NCBI RefSeq assembly: GCF_014646015.1
Contig: NZ_BMMQ01000004.1
Span: 62,001-126,000, forward strand
Origin: Microbacterium nanhaiense
Lineage (GTDB): Bacteria > Actinomycetota > Actinomycetes > Actinomycetales > Microbacteriaceae
Direction of reading: 5' to 3'
Length of the DNA: 64,000 bases
The notes under the pieces were generated by a model, which made no database searches, was not told where the DNA came from, and worked only from the letters and a program-made list of their open reading frames with translations. This document shows, in pieces, positions 39,748-47,631 of this stretch. The position numbers and the translations under genes are program-made. Numbering within the stretch: position 1 is the stretch's first letter; every line of letters begins with the position of its first letter.

Positions 39748-42111
39748 TCACGCGGGGGTGAGCTCCCCCGTCAGCGTCAGCGGCACGCCCGCGGCGAGGT
39801 CGACCGTTGCGGTCCAGGATCCGCGGCGCACGAACACGCTCTGCGAGCGCGTCGCGCGGAGCGTCGCCGATGCGAGCGCGCCGTCCGCCCACACGAGGTC
39901 GACCTCGATGCCGCCGCGGGCGCGGAGGCCGCGAACGGATCCGTCGCGCCAGCGGCTCGGGAGCGCGGGCAGCAGCTCGAGCTCGCCCGCGTGACTCTGC
40001 AGCAGCATCTCGCCGATCGCGGCGGTCTGGCCGAGGTTGCCGTCGATCTGGAACATCGGGTCGTTCGGCGCGTGACCGATGAACTTCGATCCGAGGTTCG
40101 GTTGCACGGCCTTCTCGAGGTGCAGGTCGAGGATCTTCAGCGCGGCGTCGCCGTCGCCGAAGCGGGCGTAGGCGTTGGCCTGGAAGGCCCCCTCCCAGCT
40201 GCCGAGGCAGGGGCCCTTCAGCGGATCCGGTTTCTCCTCCCACCAGCGTTCGGTGTCGAAGATGAGGCGCAGGCCCGCGGCGAGCGCGGGGCTGAGGCGG
40301 GGGTGGATCTGCGCGCTGCAGACGGCGCCCCAGCTCGAGAGCACCTCGGCCTTCATGGTGCGCGTCCAGTCGTCGAGGTACTCCTGCAGCTGTCCGGTCG
40401 TGGGGCTGATCTGCATCGGGGCGAGCCGGGGAAGCGCGGCCTCGACCTCGCCGATCAGCGCGTCGTCGAGCCCGAGCGCCGACGCCGCGGCGAGCACGTT
40501 GCGGAACAGTTCACGCACCATCTGCGTCGTCGGCGTCGTGCCCATCGCGATGGATCCCGTGCGCCCGTCGGGTGCGACCCAGATGTTCTCGAAGTTGAGG
40601 TCGGGGGCCGTCACGAGCCAGCCGTGTTCCGGCTCCTCGACGAGCATGTCGAGGTGGAATTCCGCGGCGCCGCGCAGGGTGGGCCAGATCCGGCGCAGCT
40701 CCGCCTCGTCGCCCGAGAAGGCGTAGTGCTCCCACAGGTGCTGGCACAGCCACGCGTTGCTCGCGACGAAGTTCGACCACTGCGGCACGTTGCCGCCGGG
40801 CTGCGCGTAGCGCCAGACGTCCGTGCCCTGGTGGCTCACCCAGCCGCGCGCGCCGTAGTGGTCGCGCGCGACGCGGGATCCGCTCTCGGCGAGCTCGCGC
40901 GTCAGCTGCAGGAGCGGTTCGTGGCACTCGGCGAGGCCCGCGGTTTCGACGGGCCAGTAGTTGATCTGGGCGTTGCAGTTGATCGTCCAGTTCGAGCCCC
41001 AGGCGGGGTTGACCGACGGGTTCCAGACCCCCTGCAGGTTCGCGGGCTGACTGCCGGGCCGCGAGGTCGCGATCAGGATGTAGCGGCCGAACTGGTAGTA
41101 CAGCGCGGCGAGCCCCGGATCCTCACCGGATCCGGCGCGGTAGCGGCGGATCCGTTCGTCGGTCGGCAGCTCATCGGCGGCGGATGATCCGAGATCGAGC
41201 TCGACGCGGCGGAACAGCGCGCGGTGGTCGGCGATGTGTTCCTCCCGGAGCGCGTCGTAGCCCCGCTCGGTCGCGGCTCGGAGCTCTGCCTCGCAGAGGG
41301 CCGCCTCGTCGGCGCCCTCGCGGCTGGGGCTCGCTGCGGGCCCGTTGTAGCTCGTGCGGGCGACGAGGATCAGGGTGGCCGCGTCGGCGCCCTCGATGAC
41401 GAGCCGATCCCCGTCGATGTGCGCGGATCCGCCCTCCGGGAGCGCGGCGAGACGCGCCTCCCAGCGCGTCCCGCGATCCGCGCCACTCTCGTCGTACAGC
41501 GGCTCGCGCGTCTGCCCCGTGTACGGGAAGGCCGATATCGGCGCGCGGCCCCGCATGCGCAGGGATCCGTCGGTCTCGACGAGCTCGTGGCGCAGCGCGC
41601 TCGCCAGCCCCGCGCGGAACGCGACGCTTCCGGGCCGGTCCGCGCTGACCCGCATGACGAGCGCGCCCGCGGGGTGTGAGGCGAACAGCTCGCGCCGGTG
41701 GGTGATGCCCTCGTGCTCGTACTGTACGGTCGCAACCGCCGAGTCGAGGTCGAGCGTACGGTGGTACCCGCTCACCCCCTCGTCGGGGATGCCGGTGTCG
41801 AGGAGCAGCTCCCCCAGCGGCATGTACGTCGCGATGTCGCCGACGCCACCGAGCGACTCGGCGGTGATCTCCTGCGCGCGGGCGTACTCGCCGGCGAGCA
41901 GCAGCTCGCGCACCTCGGGGAGCGCGGCGCGGGCGCGCGGGTTCGGCTCGTAGTCGGGCTCGCCCGTCCACAGCGTGTCCTCGTTCAGGTCGATCCGCTC
42001 GCGGGCGACGCCGCCCCAGGCCGCGGCACCGAGGTGTCCGTTGCCGAGCAGCATCGCCTCGCGCCAGCTCGCGGCCGGCCGGGTGTAGCGAAGGGTGGTG
42101 CGGGTGCTCAT
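39748..42111 (-). CDS. GH95-family glycoside hydrolase (alpha-L-fucosidase type)
   Basis: A 787-residue protein without signal peptide, so it acts on imported oligosaccharides. The N-terminal GH95/GH65N-like domain begins WREAMLLGNGHLGAAAWGG and ERIDLNEDTLWTGEP. The (alpha/alpha)6 catalytic domain contains SRPGSQPANLQGVWN, WTINCNAQINYWPVETAGLAECHEPLL and HQGTDVWR; the C-terminal part has IDGNLGQTAAIGEMLLQS. These are standard GH95 signatures. Known members cleave alpha-1,2-L-fucose or alpha-L-galactose, so the exact sugar is unresolved. It is the last gene of the LplBCA-type importer operon, after a perfect stem-loop. Confidence 0.87.
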   Translation of the reverse strand: MSTRTTLRYTRPAASWREAMLLGNGHLGAAAWGGVARERIDLNEDTLWTGEPDYEPNPRARAALPEVRELLLAGEYARAQEITAESLGGVGDIATYMPLGELLLDTGIPDEGVSGYHRTLDLDSAVATVQYEHEGITHRRELFASHPAGALVMRVSADRPGSVAFRAGLASALRHELVETDGSLRMRGRAPISAFPYTGQTREPLYDESGADRGTRWEARLAALPEGGSAHIDGDRLVIEGADAATLILVARTSYNGPAASPSREGADEAALCEAELRAATERGYDALREEHIADHRALFRRVELDLGSSAADELPTDERIRRYRAGSGEDPGLAALYYQFGRYILIATSRPGSQPANLQGVWNPSVNPAWGSNWTINCNAQINYWPVETAGLAECHEPLLQLTRELAESGSRVARDHYGARGWVSHQGTDVWRYAQPGGNVPQWSNFVASNAWLCQHLWEHYAFSGDEAELRRIWPTLRGAAEFHLDMLVEEPEHGWLVTAPDLNFENIWVAPDGRTGSIAMGTTPTTQMVRELFRNVLAAASALGLDDALIGEVEAALPRLAPMQISPTTGQLQEYLDDWTRTMKAEVLSSWGAVCSAQIHPRLSPALAAGLRLIFDTERWWEEKPDPLKGPCLGSWEGAFQANAYARFGDGDAALKILDLHLEKAVQPNLGSKFIGHAPNDPMFQIDGNLGQTAAIGEMLLQSHAGELELLPALPSRWRDGSVRGLRARGGIEVDLVWADGALASATLRATRSQSVFVRRGSWTATVDLAAGVPLTLTGELTPA

Positions 42112-42147
42112 GTCTGTTCTCCTCGAGGCGATTATTCTCCTGCGCGC

Positions 42148-42179
42148 ACGGATGCCCGGGCTCTCACCCGGGCATCCGT
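42148..42179 (-). terminator. Perfect stem-loop between importer binding protein and GH95 gene
   Basis: ACGGATGCCCGGG (42148-42160) and CCCGGGCATCCGT (42167-42179) form a 13-bp perfect stem with loop CTCTCA, 6 bases after the binding-protein stop. The minus-strand sequence after it is GCGCGCAGGAG, without a T tract. It probably sets a lower level of the glycosidase. Confidence 0.65.
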
Positions 42180-42185
42180 CTTCGG

Positions 42186-43853
42186 CTACGAGATCGCGTC
42201 GTATGCCTTCTGGTAGATCTCGATGTAGCGGCCGCTGCCGTTGGCGACGAGCGCGTCCTGGAAGGCCTGCCAGTCATCGTCGTTGTCGATGTCACGCACG
42301 CCCGTCACGAACTCGGCGCTCGCCTGCGTGATGAGCGATTCGACGTTCGTCTGCGTCGTGGCGAGCTCTGACGACTCCTCCTCGGGAATCCACATGTTCC
42401 AGTACGGGAGCACCTTGTCGTCGGCCGCGTTCTCGGCGTAGTCCTGGGTCTCCTCGAACAGGCGCACGTTGTAGCCCTCGAGGTCGTAGATGTCGACGTC
42501 CTTCGGACGCACCTCGGATCCGCGGAAGACGAGGTCGCCGTAGTACTGGGCGAGCGGACCCCACGAGGCGGTGATGTTGTCGTTCGCCTCGGCACCGCTC
42601 ACGCGGATCTGGCGCCAGAGCGGCTCGAGCGTCTCGTCGATCGCTGTGTCGCCCTCCTCCGCATACGCCCAGCCCACGTTCTCCTCGCCGAACTCGGCGC
42701 GCAGGTGGTTGTCGTAGTCGATCATGTAGTCGACGATCTGCATCAGCTTCTCGGCCTTCGCGTCCGAGGCCTGGTTCGTGATCACGAACGCGGCGCCGGC
42801 GACCGAGGACGGCGTCTTCGATGCGGGGGATCCGTTGGGGCCCTCGAGCGGCGCGATCGCGTCGTAGCCGCGGTCGCGCTCGTCCTCCTGGCCGATCGTC
42901 ACGAACACGCCGGGGTGGCCGACGCTCGCGGCGCCAACGACGGGGTCGCCGGCGATGTCACCGAGCGCGAGGAGCGCGTCCTGGTTCTGGGTGAACGCCG
43001 ACTCGTCGATGAGCCCCTCTTCGAAGAGCGAGTTCACGTAGCGGAGGCCGTCGCGCCACCCGTCGAGGGTCGGCTGCAGCGTGACATCGCTGCCATCGAG
43101 CGCGAGCGACGCGGGCACGGCGCCGTTGAGCGTCGAGGTGGGCACGTAGACGAACGGGTTCATCAGGAAGGGCAAGACGGAGTTGCCGCCTGTGGCGCCC
43201 GTCAGGGGAACCTCGTCGGCGGTGCCGTTGCCGTTCGGATCCTGCTCCTTGAACGCCTTCAGCACCTCGCGGAACTCGTCGGGCGTCGTCGGCGTCTCGA
43301 GGCCGAGCGCATCGAGCCAGGCCGTGTTCAGCCACATCTTCGAGGGGAAGGTGCAGTGGAAACAGTCGTTCCACTGCGGCAGGCCCCACACGTTGCCGTC
43401 GGGCGCGGTGGCGAGCTTCTCCCAGTCCGGGGTGTCGCCCCATGCCTTCTGCAGGTTCGGCGCGCTCGAGTCGATCAGCTCGTTCAGCGGGCGGATCAGG
43501 CCCTGCTCGCCGTACTTGACGAGCTCGGCCTGTGAGAACTGGTCGACCCATGGAATGAGCAGGAAGGCGTCGGGCAGGTCGCCGCTCGCGAGGGCGATCT
43601 GGCGAGCCTCGGCGGCCGAGGCCGCGTCCCACGTCGTCGTCTCGAACTGCAGATCGACGTCGAACTCCTCCTCGATCAGCTTCGTGAAGGTGGATCCGTT
43701 GAGGTCACGGTCCGGGCCCTGCTGGCTGAAGATCGTGATGACGTTGTCGTCTTCCGCGGATCCGCCGTCGCCGCCGGACGTGCAGGCGGCCGCGCCGACG
43801 ACGAGCGCCGCGGATGCGGCGAGCGCGAGCGGCCGGGTGATGGTGCGTTTCAT
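42186..43853 (-). CDS. Extracellular solute-binding lipoprotein, LplA-type (oligosaccharide)
   Basis: A 555-residue type-1 extracellular solute-binding protein. The signal peptide MKRTITRPLALAASAALVVG ends at a lipobox-like GAAACTSGG (Cys about residue 24). The length and style (VITIFSQQGPDRDLNGSTF; GLPQWNDCFHCTFPSKMWLNTAWLDALGLETP; PNGNGTADEVPLTG) are those of LplA/LipO proteins that pair with LplB/YtcP permeases. It binds an oligosaccharide later cut by the GH95 enzyme. Confidence 0.88.
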   Translation of the reverse strand: MKRTITRPLALAASAALVVGAAACTSGGDGGSAEDDNVITIFSQQGPDRDLNGSTFTKLIEEEFDVDLQFETTTWDAASAAEARQIALASGDLPDAFLLIPWVDQFSQAELVKYGEQGLIRPLNELIDSSAPNLQKAWGDTPDWEKLATAPDGNVWGLPQWNDCFHCTFPSKMWLNTAWLDALGLETPTTPDEFREVLKAFKEQDPNGNGTADEVPLTGATGGNSVLPFLMNPFVYVPTSTLNGAVPASLALDGSDVTLQPTLDGWRDGLRYVNSLFEEGLIDESAFTQNQDALLALGDIAGDPVVGAASVGHPGVFVTIGQEDERDRGYDAIAPLEGPNGSPASKTPSSVAGAAFVITNQASDAKAEKLMQIVDYMIDYDNHLRAEFGEENVGWAYAEEGDTAIDETLEPLWRQIRVSGAEANDNITASWGPLAQYYGDLVFRGSEVRPKDVDIYDLEGYNVRLFEETQDYAENAADDKVLPYWNMWIPEEESSELATTQTNVESLITQASAEFVTGVRDIDNDDDWQAFQDALVANGSGRYIEIYQKAYDAIS

Positions 43854-43914
43854 GGGGTGCCTCTCTTCATTGTGAGGTGATGCCGTGGGGACAAAAGGGG
43901 GTGGTGGGTCGCAC

Positions 43915-44829
43915 TCAGCCCTTGACGGCGCCGAGCACGAGCCCCTGGGTGAAGTACTTCGCGACGAACGGGTAGATGATGAGCATCGGCACCGTCGAGA
44001 CGACGATGAGCGAGTACTTCAGCAGGTTCGCGAGCTGCTGGCGTTCGATCGCCGCGGCGACGTCGGTACCGGCGTCGTTGTTGAGGATCAGGATGTTGCG
44101 CAGCACGAGTTGCAGGGGGTACAGCGTGTCGTCGCGCAGGTAGATGAGCGCGTCGAAGTAGGAGTTCCACTGCACGATCGCGTACATCAGCGCGATGACG
44201 GCGATCATCGGCTTCGCGAGCGGAAGCACCACCTGCCAGAGGATCCGCAGCTCGCTCGCGCCGTCGATCCGCGCGGCCTCGTAGACCTCGTCGGGGACGG
44301 AGGTGCGGAAGAAGGTGATCGCGAGAATCGCGGGCCACACCGCGACGGCCTTGGGGATGATCAGCGCCCAGCGGGTGTCGAGCAGCCCGAGCTCCTGCAC
44401 GACGAGGTAGGTGGGGATGAGGCCGCCGGCGAAGAGCATCGTGAAGACGACCGCGCCCGTGAGGAACTTGCCGCCCACGAAGTTCGCCCGCGAGAGCGGG
44501 TAGGCGAGCATCACGGTGAGGGCGACGCTGACGATCGTGCCGACGACGGTGTAGAACACCGAGTTGGCGAAGCCCAGGAGGATCTTCGAGTTGGTCAGGA
44601 CCGTCTCGTATCCGCGCCACGTGAACTCGACGGGCCACAGGAAGACCTTGCCCGCCGAGACCGCCGCGGGGCTCGAGACGGAACTGACGAGGATGTACCA
44701 CAGCGGCAGCAGCACGATCACGAGGAAGACCGCGAGCAGAACGTAGACGCCGATGAGGAACACCCGGTCGACGACCGGCTCCTTGACGCGGGTGGCCGCG
44801 CGCCCGCGCGACATGACTACTGCGCTCAC
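43915..44829 (-). CDS. Carbohydrate ABC permease, LplC/YtcP-like
   Basis: A 304-residue permease with six predicted helices, starting at GTG 44829 overlapping the upstream stop (GTGA); ATG 44814 is an alternative. The EAA loop reads EVYEAARIDGASELRILWQVVLPLAKP. LLPLWYILVSSVSSP and FFRTSVP are characteristic of the YtcP/LplC branch. It forms the channel with the LplB-like protein. No dedicated ATPase is in the operon; a shared MsmK/MsiK-type ATPase encoded elsewhere would be required. Confidence 0.9.
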   Translation of the reverse strand: MSAVVMSRGRAATRVKEPVVDRVFLIGVYVLLAVFLVIVLLPLWYILVSSVSSPAAVSAGKVFLWPVEFTWRGYETVLTNSKILLGFANSVFYTVVGTIVSVALTVMLAYPLSRANFVGGKFLTGAVVFTMLFAGGLIPTYLVVQELGLLDTRWALIIPKAVAVWPAILAITFFRTSVPDEVYEAARIDGASELRILWQVVLPLAKPMIAVIALMYAIVQWNSYFDALIYLRDDTLYPLQLVLRNILILNNDAGTDVAAAIERQQLANLLKYSLIVVSTVPMLIIYPFVAKYFTQGLVLGAVKG

Positions 44830-45827
44830 CACAGCCCCTTCCCCGTGACTCGCTTCGCGATGATGTTGACGCCGACAAGCAGCACCAGGTTGATGACCGA
44901 GTTGAACAGGCCGATCGCGGTCGAGAGGCTGAAGTCCGCGTGCTGCAGACCGACCTTGTAGGTGTAGGTCGCGATGATCTCGGACTGCGAGAGGTTCAGC
45001 GGGTTCTGCAGCAGGAACGCCTTCTCGAAGCCGACCGCCATGATGCTGCCGACCGAGAGGATCAGGACCACGACGATCGTGGGCAGGATGCTCGGCAGGT
45101 CGACGTGCCAGATCTTCTGCAGGCGGTTCGCGCCGTCCATCCGCGCCGCCTCGTACAGCGACGGGTCGACACCCGAGAGCGCGGCGAGGTAGATGACCGC
45201 GGAGTATCCCGTGGTCTGCCAGACCTCCGTCCACACGTAGATGTGGCGGAAGAAGTCGGGCTTGGCCATGTAGTCGGCCGCCGGGACGCCGAAGAAGCCC
45301 GTGAAGTCTCCGATGATGCCGACGCGAGGCGAGAGCAGCAGCATCGCCATCGACACCACGACGACCGTCGAGATGAAATAGGGCGCATACGTGACCATCT
45401 GCACGGTCTTCTTGAAGAACCGCGCCCGGATCTCGTTCAGCGCGAGCGCCAGGATGATCGGGATCGGGAAGCTCGCGATGAGCGCATAGAGGCTCAGCAG
45501 GAAGGTGTTCTTCACGACCGTCGTGAACATCGGGTTGTCGAAGAAGCGCTCGAAGTGTTTCAGCCCCGCCCACGAGGAGCCCCAGATTCCGTCGACGACG
45601 TTGTAGTCCTTGAACGCGATCACCGCGTTCGCCATCGGCACGTACTGGAAGATCACGAAGTACGCGACCGGCGGAATGACGAGCAGGTAGAGCTGCCAGT
45701 ACTGACGGAACGATCGCGCGAGGCGACCGGGGCGGCGCGGCGCGCCGCGAACGGGACCGTTCTTCGTCGCGGCACCCTTCGCCGCACGCGCCGACGGCGA
45801 CGTCATCGTTGGTGCGATGTTCGCCAC
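44826..45827 (-). CDS. Carbohydrate ABC permease, LplB-like
   Basis: A 333-residue permease, the first gene of the operon. A basic N-terminal tail (RGAPRRPGRLARSFRQYW) precedes six predicted helices. The segments YLLVIPPVAYFVIFQYVPMANAVIAFKDYN and LYEAARMDGANRLQKIWHVDLPSILPTIVVVLIL (EAA loop) are typical of LplB. It couples with the LplC-like and LplA-like genes and the GH95 gene downstream. Confidence 0.9.
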   Translation of the reverse strand: MANIAPTMTSPSARAAKGAATKNGPVRGAPRRPGRLARSFRQYWQLYLLVIPPVAYFVIFQYVPMANAVIAFKDYNVVDGIWGSSWAGLKHFERFFDNPMFTTVVKNTFLLSLYALIASFPIPIILALALNEIRARFFKKTVQMVTYAPYFISTVVVVSMAMLLLSPRVGIIGDFTGFFGVPAADYMAKPDFFRHIYVWTEVWQTTGYSAVIYLAALSGVDPSLYEAARMDGANRLQKIWHVDLPSILPTIVVVLILSVGSIMAVGFEKAFLLQNPLNLSQSEIIATYTYKVGLQHADFSLSTAIGLFNSVINLVLLVGVNIIAKRVTGKGLW

Positions 45828-45908
45828 GGAGACTCCTATCGGTCTACACCGAGGCGCTGTCGGCCCGGCGGAGCGCGGGGCGATGACATCATGACCTCGT
45901 CGTAATGA

Positions 45909-45953
45909 TGAATCGTTTTCTCAGATGCTAGCGAGCGCCCCGCCCTGCCACAA
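45909..45953 (-). promoter_or_regulatory. Promoter of the GH95/importer operon with LacI-type operator
   Basis: Minus strand: -35 TTGTGG (45948-45953), 17-base spacer, -10 TAGCAT (45925-45930), then GAAAACGATTCA (45909-45920) 4 bases downstream. That operator matches the rhaM operator TGAAACGATTCA at 10 of 12 positions and occupies the same place relative to the -10 box. Confidence 0.6.
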
Positions 45954-46006
45954 GACAAAACGTGAAAAAACAATTGTCTAGCCGTTGCGCAGGCGCCGGG
46001 CGCGCG

Positions 46007-46036
46007 AAAAGGGGGCACGGCCGCAGCCGCACCCCC
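46007..46036 (-). terminator. Terminator-like hairpin after the split serine hydrolase gene
   Basis: On the minus strand GGGGG-TG-CGGC, a short loop and GCCG-TG-CCCCC form an interrupted stem followed directly by TTTT (46007-46010). It lies about 20 bases beyond the stop at 46056. Confidence 0.5.
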
Positions 46037-46055
46037 TCGACGGGCCCCGTGGCCG

Positions 46056-47474
46056 CTACACGGCCTCGCGCAGGAATGAGAACGCGCTCTGCGCGAGGCG
46101 GGTGAACGCGTCCTCCTGCGCGCCGAGCCCGGCCGGCTCCGCCGTCGACAGCTGCAGCACGACCGCGTAGGCGGCGCCGTCCGCGTCTTCGACGAGCCAC
46201 GATCCGGTCAGCACGCCGAGCGAGGAGCCGCCCTTGAACGCAACGCTCTCCCACCCCGAGACCTGGATCCCCGGGTTCTCCCGGAGGATCGCGTCGATCG
46301 CGGGATCCTCCAGCGCCCGCAGCGCCTCGTGCACCCGCACGAGGTCGCGCGGGGAGGCGAACCAGCCGAGCCCTTCCGGCCATACCGGGTCACCGCCGAC
46401 GGCGACGGATCCCGGTTCCATCGTCCGCTCCGCGATCTCGTCGACGAGCGCCCGCCGCGCTCCCGGATCTGCGTTCCACCGCTCCCGCAACGTCGCGTCG
46501 TCTCCCCAGCCGATCTGAAAAAGCTCGCGCGTCGACAGGAACGGTTCGAGCAGCGACGGATCGTGGTGACCGGCGTCGGCCACCGCACGCTCGACCCGCT
46601 CTCGCCCGAGCAGGTGGATGAGCATGTCGGTCGCGGTGTTGTCGCTGATCGCGATCATCTTCCGCGCCGCCTCGCGCACCGTCACGACGGTGCCGTTCGG
46701 CTCGTCCTGCAGCTCGCCCGAGGGCAGGCTGCGCACCGTGTCGTCGAGCGTCAGCTCGTCATCCCACGAGACCCGCCCCGCCTCGATCTCCTGTGCGAGC
46801 GCGAGCAGCACGTAGAGCTTGAACGCGGAGCCGAGCGGCGCCGCTTCCTCGCTCGCGACGTCGAGAAGCGGATCCGCGGGTCCGTCGGCCGCGCCGACGA
46901 ACGCCCGCACCGTCGCGGGAAACTCGGCCAGCAGCTCCTCGAGCTCAGCGAAGGAGGCCGGTTCTCTTCACGATTCGGGCGCCGCGGGCGTGAACGTGAG
47001 ACCCGTGATGAGGCCCTCGGGGTCGAGCACGATCGACAGGTCGATGGGGTCGCCGATCGCGGCGTCGAGCGTCGTCACCGACTGGCGCTCGCCGCCCTCA
47101 TAGGCCGTGGGCACGAAGGGCTGCGCCGGCCGAATGTTCGTGTTCAGCAGGCCCACGAAGTCGCTGACGGGCACCTGGGCGGTGAAGCTCTCGTGCAGCA
47201 GCCCCTCCCAATCGGCCTCGGTCGTGTCGTCGGCCGCGTTCATGGTGTCGACCATCTTCTGCGCAACCTCACCGACGGGTGTATCGGGGATCTCGATCGC
47301 CTCCGCCTGGGCGGGCGCCTCCGTCGCGGGAGTCTCCTCCGTCACCGGTGTCTCCTCCGGTCCTTCCCCGTTTCCGTCGCCGTCGCCGGAGCAGCCGGTC
47401 AGCGTCAGTGCGGCCACGGCTCCCAACGCGAGAAAGATGGACGTCCGAGTACGGCGGGCGGAGAAGTTGCGCAT
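46056..47474 (-). pseudogene. LpqF-like lipoprotein serine hydrolase, interrupted by an in-frame TGA
   Basis: Two open segments lie in the same reading frame and are separated only by TGA at 46970-46968. The upstream segment (start ATG 47474 with GAGGA before it; ATG 47489 also possible) has a lipobox LALTLTGCSGD, an acidic Pro/Thr linker and a small domain of about 110 residues ending TFTPAAPES. After the TGA, REPASFAELEELLAEFPATVRAFVGAADG leads into a class-A beta-lactamase-like fold: SAFK (SxxK), SDN in AISDNTATD, and KGG in FKGGSSLG. Together they have the architecture of mycobacterial LpqF-type two-domain proteins. The only restart in frame (GTG 46910) has no Shine-Dalgarno site, so the catalytic half is probably not made unless the TGA is read through or is a sequencing error. 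Confidence 0.75.
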
Positions 47475-47562
47475 GAGAATCCTCGTCATCGTCGGGTGTT
47501 GCCCACCACCCTAGCGGACGATATACCTTGCCTCGCGGGCCCTCCGACCGCCCCGCACACGC

Positions 47563-47619
47563 TTCCGATGTCAAAGGTGCTCCTCGCGGGTTCGCGAAGA
47601 GCACCTTTTGTCACGGGAA
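47563..47619. repeat. Palindromic element, family E, copy 3 (terminator of the 47.6-52.4 kb operon)
   Basis: TTCCGATGTCAAAGGTGCTC, then CTCGCGGGTTCGCGAAGAGC, then ACCTTTTGTCACGGGAA. The stem AAAGGTGCTC.TCGCG/CGCGA.GAGCACCTTTT is nearly perfect and flanked by A and T runs, so it can terminate in both directions. It is about 80 % identical to 52550-52607 and in the same orientation. It starts 13 bases beyond the stop at 47632. Confidence 0.85.
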
Positions 47620-47631
47620 CCGCCCCGCGCC

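Noticed and set aside
46968..46970. TGA in the LpqF-like gene read as selenocysteine
   Set aside because: It lies in a linker, not at a redox site, and no SECIS-like hairpin is evident directly after it; a nonsense change or error is simpler.
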